Assembly: GCA_964583765.1 (NCBI GenBank)
Contig: CAZOWW010000080.1
Coordinates: 1-28,414 of the forward strand
From: CAZOWW01 sp964583765
Lineage (GTDB): Bacteria > Actinomycetota > Actinomycetes > Actinomycetales > Kineosporiaceae
DNA: 28,414 nt
Direction of reading: 5' to 3'
Below are positions 22,989-28,414 of the stretch, piece by piece. The notes under the pieces were generated by a model. The model did no database searches. It was given only the letters and a program-made list of their open reading frames with translations, and had not been told where the DNA came from. Position numbers and translations under genes: made by a program. Within the stretch, counting starts at the first letter, position 1. Each line of letters opens with the position of its first letter.

Positions 22989-23819
22989 TCACAGGGCGCT
23001 GGCCTCGTCGTCCGGCAGGGACGCGAACGTTTCGGCGGCGCGGCGACGGTCCCGGCGGCGGTCCACCAGGAACGAGATGCCCACCGCGGCGGCGAACAGC
23101 GTGACCAGCGACATCGCCAGGATGATCATCGACGAGGCGTCCGGGGTGGGTGAGGCCAGCGCCGCGAACAGGAAGATCAGGAAGACCGTCACCCGCCACG
23201 CCTTGAGCATGGTGCGCGCACGCAGCACTCCCACCAGGTTCAGCCCGATGAGGAAGAGCGGCGAGACGAAGGCGAGGCCGAAGGCCATCAGCAGGCGCGT
23301 GACGAGGCGGAAGTACTGATCCGCCTGGGTGATGTTGGTCGCGCCGTGCGGCGTGATGCCGATCAGGAAGCTGACCGCGTTGGGCAGCACGAACCAGCCG
23401 ACGGCGATGCCACCGACGAACAGCGGCACCGCGCTCAGCACGAAGATCGTGGAGTAGCGGCGTTCCCGGCGCGTGAGCCCGGGCGTGATGAACGCCCAGA
23501 TCTGGTACAGCCAGACCGGGGAGGACAGGATGATGCCCAGGTAGATCGAGAGCTGGAACTTGAGGTTGAAGGCGCCCGTGATGTCGGAGAAGTTGATCGC
23601 GACCAACGAGGAGCGGTGCTTCTGCACCTCGGTGAACGGGCGCTGCAGCGCGCTGAACACGGTGTCGTAGAGGAACCAACCCGGCACCGCACCGACGAGT
23701 ACCGACAGCGCAGCCACCACGACCCGCCGCCGCAGTTCGACCAGATGCTCCCGCAGGGGCATCCTGCCCTCAGGGTTCGACGTTCTCCGCCTGCGCGTGG
23801 TGAGAGCCACGCCCGCCAC
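22989..23819 (-). CDS. tatC: Sec-independent (twin-arginine) translocase subunit TatC
   Basis: A protein of 276 residues from GTG 23819, sharing one base with the tatA stop (TAGTG). It shows the conserved MPLREHLVELRRRVV N-terminus that recognises twin-arginine signals, six membrane helices, the FITPGLTRRERR loop, the cytoplasmic GLAFVSPLFLIGLNLVGVL region and the SPTPD turn before the fifth helix. TatC binds the signal peptide of folded proteins and recruits TatA. Residues 1-19 before MPLREH are a basic extension; a start at that Met is possible. It is co-transcribed with tatA. Confidence 0.96.
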   Translation of the reverse strand: MAGVALTTRRRRTSNPEGRMPLREHLVELRRRVVVAALSVLVGAVPGWFLYDTVFSALQRPFTEVQKHRSSLVAINFSDITGAFNLKFQLSIYLGIILSSPVWLYQIWAFITPGLTRRERRYSTIFVLSAVPLFVGGIAVGWFVLPNAVSFLIGITPHGATNITQADQYFRLVTRLLMAFGLAFVSPLFLIGLNLVGVLRARTMLKAWRVTVFLIFLFAALASPTPDASSMIILAMSLVTLFAAAVGISFLVDRRRDRRRAAETFASLPDDEASAL

Positions 23820-24085
23820 TACGCGTCGTGCGGGGCGCGGGTCGGGTTCTCCGTCCGCGGCGACTCGTTGGTCACGATCCGACCCTCAAGAGCGTCCGAG
23901 GACGGCGCGGTGGAGGCACCCGAGGGCTTCGGGCTCTCCTCGTTCAGTTGACGCACCTCGGACTTGAAGATCCGCATCGAGCGGCCGAGTCCTCGCGCGG
24001 CCTCCGGCAACCGCTTGCCGCCGAAGAGCAAGACCACCACAGCCGCCAGCACGAGAAAGTGCCAGCCCTCCAGCCCTCTGAGCAT
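23819..24085 (-). CDS. tatA: Twin-arginine translocase subunit TatA/E
   Basis: From ATG 24085, after AGGAAGGA, the protein has 88 residues. It has the short N-terminal membrane helix (GWHFLVLAAVVVLLFGG), the FGGKRLPEAARGLGRSMRIFKSEV hinge and amphipathic helix, and a disordered acidic tail. TatA forms the translocation pore with TatC. The start is set by the ribosome site and the fixed distance to the Phe-Gly hinge. No tatB is in the window. Confidence 0.95.
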   Translation of the reverse strand: MLRGLEGWHFLVLAAVVVLLFGGKRLPEAARGLGRSMRIFKSEVRQLNEESPKPSGASTAPSSDALEGRIVTNESPRTENPTRAPHDA

Positions 24086-24114
24086 GTCCGGGTCCTTCCT
24101 GTGACCGTGCGCCC

Positions 24115-24120
24115 ATCCTA
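24115..24120 (-). promoter_or_regulatory. Candidate -10 box of the tat operon (TAGGAT)
   Basis: TAGGAT on the minus strand, 29 bases before ATG 24085, would give a leader of about 22 bases that contains the AGGAAGGA ribosome site. No -35 box is evident. Confidence 0.4.
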
Positions 24121-24183
24121 ACCACGCGGAACGCTTCGTGGGCCCTCCAGATGGCACGGATCCCCTCCCTCGGCGCACAGGTA

Positions 24184-24216
24184 TCCGCCGGTCCGGCAGG
24201 TGGCCGGACCGGCGGA
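24184..24216 (-). terminator. Very strong hairpin upstream of tatA
   Basis: TCCGCCGGTCCGGC (24184-24197) and GCCGGACCGGCGGA (24203-24216) are perfect 14-bp arms around the 5-base loop AGGTG. It lies 34 bases after the stop of the small membrane gene and before the tat -10 box, so it should separate the two transcripts. Confidence 0.7.
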
Positions 24217-24249
24217 GCGCGACGCCACAGGGGGCCGACGGTTCGAAGG

Positions 24250-24510
24250 TCAGCGGTTCCGGCGACGGCGGGAGGCCCCGCGGGCGCGTTCCTGTCGGAG
24301 GGCAGCCGGGCTCCCGAAGATCGAGGGCTCCGGGTCGGGGCGGGACAGCGCCAGCGGCGGGATCCGGTCACGCACCTCCGCGATCCGGTCGGCCGCCTCG
24401 CCCAGGGTGTGGAACAGGTCACGCGTGGCATGCCAGAGGCCGCGCAGCGCCAGCCCCCAGGCGAGCAGGGCGCCCAGGACCAGGACGGTCCAGACTCCGA
24501 GCCAGATCAT
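24250..24510 (-). CDS. Small membrane protein of unknown function
   Basis: A protein of 86 residues from ATG 24510: an N-terminal membrane helix (MIWLGVWTVLVLGALLAWGLAL), then an amphipathic helix (LWHATRDLFHTLGEAADRIAEVRDRI), a Pro-rich turn, and a very basic tail (RQERARGASRRRRNR). The layout puts the tail in the cytoplasm. Family not recognised. It sits between a zinc-ribbon gene and tatA, with a leaderless-type TAGCCT box six bases upstream and the strongest hairpin of the window downstream, so it is probably a monocistronic unit. Confidence 0.7.
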   Translation of the reverse strand: MIWLGVWTVLVLGALLAWGLALRGLWHATRDLFHTLGEAADRIAEVRDRIPPLALSRPDPEPSIFGSPAALRQERARGASRRRRNR

Positions 24511-24516
24511 CCGGCC

Positions 24517-24522
24517 AGGCTA
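24517..24522 (-). promoter_or_regulatory. -10 box (TAGCCT), leaderless arrangement, small membrane gene
   Basis: On the minus strand TAGCCT ends six bases before ATG 24510, the same sequence and spacing as at the Lrp-type gene. No ribosome site intervenes. Confidence 0.5.
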
Positions 24523-24749
24523 GCGGTCGGATCTGCCCAGGGCGAGCCGCCGCCCCCGGGTCCTCGCGGACGAGCACCCGACGCCGCGGGCAGCGAGCGG
24601 TGGACGACGGGCAGCGGGCAGATTCGGCGCTACGGGCGCAGCACGCAGGACGTGGTCTGCGGCACGGGCTGGGGACGCAGGTCACGGAGGTCGGGCGGAG
24701 CCGCACGGGACGACGTGCGTGGAGCGGGACGGGACGATGCCAAGGTTCC

Positions 24750-25109
24750 TCAGGCCGCGTTCTCGGGGGTGGTGCGGGACGGTCGGGGCGCACTGGAAGC
24801 CGCCGCGGCGACCAGATCCGCCTTCTTCAGCCAGAGCGCGAAGTCGAGCACGTCGTCGTAGGTCAACGCGGGACCCTGGTGCTCCTCCAGGGCCTCGGCC
24901 GGCACGGACCACGGCTCGGCGACCACGCCGCCGGACACCAGCAAAGCCACAACGTCTCTCCCCGCCGGCTTGCGCACCTCGTCCTGGCAGGTGGTGCAGG
25001 TGAAGGCGTAGTAGGACCAGCTCTTCACCGAGCAAACGACCAGGCGCACCTGCTTGGGGGTGAGCTCGACATCACCGCAACTAGGGCACGACGCCTTGAT
25101 GGTCGTCAT
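24750..25109 (-). CDS. Zinc-ribbon protein of unknown function
   Basis: A protein of 119 residues from ATG 25109, which follows GGGAGGTG eight bases upstream. CPSCGDVEL near the start and FTCTTCQDEV about 35 residues later provide two CxxC knuckles, a zinc ribbon. After it comes a compact region (VVALLVSGGVVAEPW, then LTYDDVLDFALWLKKADLVAAAA) and a short Pro/Ser tail. The VELTPKQVRLVV segment between the knuckles suggests one folded ribbon. Function is not known; zinc binding is inferred. A farther upstream ATG is in frame, but the ribosome site fixes the start. Confidence 0.82.
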   Translation of the reverse strand: MTTIKASCPSCGDVELTPKQVRLVVCSVKSWSYYAFTCTTCQDEVRKPAGRDVVALLVSGGVVAEPWSVPAEALEEHQGPALTYDDVLDFALWLKKADLVAAAASSAPRPSRTTPENAA

Positions 25110-25301
25110 GGTCGAGGCACCTCCCGGAGCGATTCTCTTTCGACGCTGTGCAGTTCTTCGGTTGCACGGAGCATTCTCTTGAGTACGCACGGTCATGTGA
25201 TGGCAACATCCTCGCACCAGCCCCCGGGCGGCGTACATGGGCGTTCGGGCGTGTCGCAGCCGGCCCGATCACGCACCGAGGCCCTGCGACACCCGTTCGG
25301 G

Positions 25302-25318
25302 GTACTCCTCAGGAGTAC
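25302..25318 (-). terminator. Hairpin with the pafC stop codon as its loop
   Basis: On the minus strand GTACTCC-TGA-GGAGTAC is a perfect 7-bp stem whose three-base loop is the pafC stop codon. It is short but GC-balanced and positioned to end the pafBC transcript. Confidence 0.4.
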
Positions 25319-26265
25319 GCGCCAAGTGCTTCTTCGGCACGTTCCCGGGTCAGCTCCACCAGATCCGGGGGGTCGATCACCCGGACGGCGCCGCCCTGGG
25401 ACAGGACCAGTCGGGGAACCCAGTCCGGCGTGGCCACCCGCAGAGTCACCCGCAGCCCTCCACCCGGGCGGGGCGCGACCTCCTGGACCGGGTAGTACTC
25501 CACCACCCATCGGGCCGAGGGCTCCAGGTCCAGGGTCACCAGCAGGTCGTCCGGCGAGGGCCGGAACAACGCCTCGTCGGCGTCCCGGGCGACCGCCTCG
25601 GCCGGCGGCGTGCCGTCCACCTCCAGGACCTGAGCCTCGACCACCCGGTCGAGACGGAACAACCGCTCCGCCTCGGCCCGATGGCACCAGCCCTCCAGGT
25701 ACCACCGACCGTTCATCGAGGTGAGCCGCATCGGATCCACCTCGCGGTCGGTGATCTCGTCCCTGCTCGTCACCAGGTACCGCAGCCTCAGCCGACGGTG
25801 CCCGGCCACCGCGGCCCGCACCGTGGCCAGCACCTCGGTCTCGATCCCGCCCGACAGATCGGCCGACAGGGCCGCTGCGCGCTCGGCGCCCTCACCCGCC
25901 GCCGCGGAGAGCTTGGCCAGCACCCCGGCCAGGGCGGCCCGGTCGTGCAGCCCGGGCACCTCCATGAGAGTGCGCAGTCCGGCGAGCAGGGCCACCGACT
26001 CGTCGACGCCCAGGCGCAGCGGCCGGGCGATCTCGTCGGCGTTGCCCAGATAGACGTGGCCCGACTCCCAGTCCGCCTCGATCAGGTCGCCGGGCAGATG
26101 TCCCGGCGTGCCGCAGACGAACAGCAACTCCAGGTCGCGGACGAGCTCGGCCTCGCTGAGCCCGAAGTGCCGGGCCGCCTCCTCGATCGGCACCCCGGGA
26201 CGCTGCAGCAGCCACGGTGCCATCGAGAGCAACCGGGACAACCGCGCCGTGGCTCCCACGCTCAT
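25309..26265 (-). CDS. pafC: WYL-domain transcription regulator PafC
   Basis: A protein of 318 residues. Residues 5-60 form a winged HTH (RLSRLLSMAPWLLQRPGVPIEEAARHFGLSEAELVRDLELL). The WYL domain is at about 150-215, with the namesake W-Y-L at 188-190 and DPMRLTSMNGRWYLEGWCHR. The C-terminal WCX domain follows. PafC pairs with PafB as the PafBC activator of the RecA/LexA-independent DNA-damage response known in mycobacteria; the WYL domain is thought to sense single-stranded nucleic acid. The ATG overlaps the pafB stop by four bases (ATGA), giving coupled, near equal synthesis. Confidence 0.94.
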   Translation of the reverse strand: MSVGATARLSRLLSMAPWLLQRPGVPIEEAARHFGLSEAELVRDLELLFVCGTPGHLPGDLIEADWESGHVYLGNADEIARPLRLGVDESVALLAGLRTLMEVPGLHDRAALAGVLAKLSAAAGEGAERAAALSADLSGGIETEVLATVRAAVAGHRRLRLRYLVTSRDEITDREVDPMRLTSMNGRWYLEGWCHRAEAERLFRLDRVVEAQVLEVDGTPPAEAVARDADEALFRPSPDDLLVTLDLEPSARWVVEYYPVQEVAPRPGGGLRVTLRVATPDWVPRLVLSQGGAVRVIDPPDLVELTRERAEEALGAYS

Positions 26266-27440
26266 CCGCGCGACTCCGTTCTCCCGGAGAGCCCGCTTCC
26301 CTCGGCTGCCCCGAGGAGCCCGTGCTCCTCGACTCCCGGGGACCCGGCCGCCCTCGGATGCAACTCCACGACGCTGCGCAGCAGTCGCGCCACGGCGCTC
26401 CGCAGGTCCGGCGGTTCGAGCACGACCACGTCCGGCCCGTAACCGGCCAGTTCCTCGGCCCGCTCGCGCACGTCCCCGACCCGCACCGCGAGCAGGTCCC
26501 AGCCGACGAGTGCCACCGGAAGATCTCGGGCGCCGAGGTCCTGCGCGCCGAGGACGAAGTCCCCCGCCCCGTCCGCCCTGTCCGCAGCGTCTGTCGCGTC
26601 TGTCGCCTCAGCGGCGACCGGCGGCTCCGGCGGCACGACGGTGCCGACCTGCCGGCCCCGACGGCGCAGCATCCCACCCCGACCGGGCCGGATCACGACC
26701 AGTGCCTCGCGGTCGTCGCTCAACTCGACGCTGCCGGCGACCAGCGCGGACAGGTCCAGATCGGACGGCACCTCGAAGGCCCCGACCCGACCGCTACGGG
26801 TCGGCATGCCCTCGATCCGCGACAGGCGGAACACGCGTGCCGCCTTCCGGTCGCGGTCGAACCCGACCACGTACCAGTGCCCGCTGCGGTTGGTCACCGC
26901 CCAGGGCTCGATGCGCCGTCGGGACACCGCGCCGTTCGGCTTGCGGTAGGTGAAGTGGAGCGCGCACCGGTCCCGCGTGGCCGCGTAGACCGGCTCGAAC
27001 GCAGGCTCGGCGGTCCGCACCCGGGGCTCCACCCCGACGAGGGAGTGGTCGTCGGCCTCGATGCCCAGCGCCCGGAGTTTCACGAGCGCGCGGGTGGCCG
27101 GGCCGGCCAGACTCGCCTGCTGCCACACCCTGCTCGCCAACCCCAGCACGGCCAGTTCCTCGGCGGAGAGCTCGAGCTCGGGCAGCGCGTAGGCGTCCCG
27201 GTCGATCCGGTAACCGACCTCGTCCTCGAACCAGGAGCTGGACGAGCCGGTCACCACCGGCACCCCGAGCTCGCGCAGGTCCTCTTTGTCCCGCTCGAAC
27301 ATGCGGTCGAAGGCCTCTGCCGTCTCGCACTGGGCGTACTGCGGCACGGCAGTCCGGATCTGCTCCTTCGTCAGCCAACGGCGGGTTCCGAGGAGGCAGA
27401 TCACCAGGTTGAGCAGTCGCTCGGTTCGGCGCGCGGACAT
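26262..27440 (-). CDS. pafB: WYL-domain transcription regulator PafB
   Basis: A protein of 392 residues. Residues 5-62 form the winged HTH (ERLLNLVICLLGTRRWLTKEQIRTAVPQY, then FERDKEDLRELGVPV). The WYL domain is at about 155-215, with W-Y-V at 189-191 and the RRRIEPWAVTNRSGHWYVVGFD signature. The WCX domain is interrupted by an Ala/Asp/Gly linker near 285-310. The last 30 residues are low complexity. It forms the PafBC heterodimer with the product of the overlapping downstream gene. The start lies eight bases after a TAGCGT box with no ribosome site, so the transcript may be leaderless. No pup or pafA gene is visible in this window. Confidence 0.94.
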   Translation of the reverse strand: MSARRTERLLNLVICLLGTRRWLTKEQIRTAVPQYAQCETAEAFDRMFERDKEDLRELGVPVVTGSSSSWFEDEVGYRIDRDAYALPELELSAEELAVLGLASRVWQQASLAGPATRALVKLRALGIEADDHSLVGVEPRVRTAEPAFEPVYAATRDRCALHFTYRKPNGAVSRRRIEPWAVTNRSGHWYVVGFDRDRKAARVFRLSRIEGMPTRSGRVGAFEVPSDLDLSALVAGSVELSDDREALVVIRPGRGGMLRRRGRQVGTVVPPEPPVAAEATDATDAADRADGAGDFVLGAQDLGARDLPVALVGWDLLAVRVGDVRERAEELAGYGPDVVVLEPPDLRSAVARLLRSVVELHPRAAGSPGVEEHGLLGAAEGSGLSGRTESRG

Positions 27441-27448
27441 CGCGCCCC

Positions 27449-27467
27449 ACGCTACCCGAGGTAGCCT
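27449..27467. promoter_or_regulatory. Bidirectional promoter with palindrome, pafB / DUF3866 gene
   Basis: GCTACC-CGA-GGTAGC (27451-27465) is a perfect palindrome with 6-bp arms in the middle of the 47-base gap. It supplies a TAnnnT box on each strand: TAGCGT on minus (27454-27449), eight bases before the pafB ATG, and TAGCCT on plus (27462-27467), 20 bases before the GTG of the DUF3866 gene with room for its AGGGAGG site. A dimeric regulator bound here would cover both -10 boxes. Confidence 0.5.
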
Positions 27468-27487
27468 CGGCCATCAGGGAGGTGCCC

Positions 27488-28414
27488 GTGATTACCTTGC
27501 GGGAAGGCCGGGTCCTGGCCGTCCACGAGGGCTGGGACGGCGTGGTCGACTGCGAGGTGCGGGTCACCGGCGGTGGCAGCTGTCGCGCGCTGGCCTACTC
27601 CGCCCTGGTCGGTACCCCGGTCCCGGGCACCCTGGTCGTCCTCAACACCACGGCGCTGGAACGGGGCCTGGGGACAGGCGGCTACGCCCTGGTGGTCGAT
27701 CGGCTCTCCGCGCGCCCGACCGACCCACCCGCCGCGTTGCCCCCCGGGCCCGGGCACCTGGTCAAGGCCCGCTACACGCCGCACCAGACGATGGTGCTCG
27801 GCGTGGAGGAACAGGAGTCCCCCCACCACGAAATCCTCCGGGAGGCGGACGACCTCCTCGGACTGCCGGTGGTCGTCGCGGATCTCCACTCGGCACTCCC
27901 CGCGGTGCTTGCCGGTGCCCGCGCCACGCGCGCGGACCTCACCTGCGTGTACGTGATGACGGACGGCGGGGCGTTGCCCGCCTGGTTCTCCCGCACGGTC
28001 GCCGGGCTGCGCCGCGCCGGCTGGCTGACCGCGACGATCGCTGCCGGGCAGGCCTTCGGCGGAGACCTCGAAGCCGTCACCGTGCACACCGCGCTCCTCG
28101 CCGCCCGGCACGTCTGCCAGGCCGATCTCGTCGTGCTCACGCAGGGGCCGGGCAATCTCGGCACGGGAACCCGCTGGGGCTTCTCGGGAGTCGCCGCCGG
28201 GGACGCCGTGAACGCGGTCGGCGTGCTGCACGGGCGGCCCGTGGCCGCGTTGCGGATCTCGGGAGCCGACCCGCGGCCTCGGCATCAGGGTGTCTCGCAC
28301 CACGCACTCACGGCGTTCGGGCGGGTCGCGCTGCTCCCCGCCGATGTCGTGCTGCCCCTGCTCGAGGGCGATCTGGGCACCCGGGTCCGCGCACAGGCCG
28401 CTACCCTCACCGAG
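27488..28414 (+). CDS. DUF3866 family protein (cut by right edge)
   Basis: The frame is open for 309 codons from GTG 27488 to the edge, so the C-terminus is missing. AGGGAGG lies five bases before the GTG; a GTG at 27482 is also in frame but overlaps that site. The sequence matches the DUF3866 pattern: GRVLAVHEGWDGVVDCEV, then VVLNTTALERGLGTGGYALVV, GHLVKARYTPHQTMVLGVEE, VYVMTDGGALPAWFSRTVAGLR, GQAFGGDLEAVTVHTALLAA, QGPGNLGTGTRWGFSG and GVSHHALTAFGRVAL. The family is common in actinobacteria and some Firmicutes and has no known function; the invariant Gly/Asp/His motifs look like an active site. It is divergent from pafB and shares its short promoter region. Confidence 0.9.
   Translation, partial: MITLREGRVLAVHEGWDGVVDCEVRVTGGGSCRALAYSALVGTPVPGTLVVLNTTALERGLGTGGYALVVDRLSARPTDPPAALPPGPGHLVKARYTPHQTMVLGVEEQESPHHEILREADDLLGLPVVVADLHSALPAVLAGARATRADLTCVYVMTDGGALPAWFSRTVAGLRRAGWLTATIAAGQAFGGDLEAVTVHTALLAARHVCQADLVVLTQGPGNLGTGTRWGFSGVAAGDAVNAVGVLHGRPVAALRISGADPRPRHQGVSHHALTAFGRVALLPADVVLPLLEGDLGTRVRAQAATLTE

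Noticed and set aside
25178..25184. CTTGAGT, one half of a HAIR (HspR) operator
   Set aside because: The second half ACTCAAG is not found seven bases away, so it is probably a chance match.
25148..25495. A 115-residue plus-strand frame between the zinc-ribbon gene and pafC
   Set aside because: It runs antisense into pafC, lacks a ribosome site and has no recognisable fold.

Overview
The window is very GC-rich, densely packed DNA with GTG starts, GTGA/ATGA start-stop overlaps, TAnnnT -10 boxes and several starts that look leaderless. Together with the linked genes pafB, pafC, tatA, tatC and helY and a DUF3866 gene, this indicates a high-GC actinobacterium. A Micrococcales-type host is my guess; nothing here fixes the genus. 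No rRNA, tRNA, transposase, phage gene or CRISPR array was seen.

Region 1 (about 1-11529) is an accessory locus. After the tail of an AIM24-family gene come a secreted-or-surface-looking acidic protein with DxDGDGxxD calcium-type loops, a membrane-anchored protein ending in what reads as a GrpE beta-domain, a convergent ECF-type sigma factor, a small acidic His/Trp/Pro protein, two bacterial dynamin-like GTPases (comparable to the mycobacterial IniC/IniA pair), a divergent secreted barrel-like protein, and an Hsp70 ATPase domain fused to a seven-bladed WD40 propeller in place of the substrate-binding domain. My reading (inference) is a membrane-remodelling or envelope-stress module: dynamins act on the membrane, a tethered GrpE-like exchange factor drives an Hsp70-like ATPase, the propeller selects partners, and the sigma factor may control it. 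This is the most unusual part of the window.

Region 2 (about 11630-17990) holds a Gfo/Idh/MocA-type protein, a TetR regulator with a visible palindromic operator over its own promoter, and a divergent ABC exporter of the MacB/FtsX type (ATPase and eight-helix permease, translationally coupled) followed by a 40-residue membrane peptide, a strong hairpin and a four-helix membrane protein.

Region 3 (about 17968-28414) is core actinobacterial sequence: an Lrp/AsnC regulator, a 5'-3' exonuclease with an unusual Pro/Ala/Thr-rich insertion, a DUF6191-like small protein, the Ski2-like helicase HelY, tatC and tatA, a small membrane protein, a zinc-ribbon protein, pafC and pafB (WYL-domain transcription factors of the DNA-damage response), and a divergent DUF3866 gene cut by the right edge. 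Four or five of these genes carry a TAnnnT-like hexamer six to eight bases before the start codon, the signature of leaderless transcripts.
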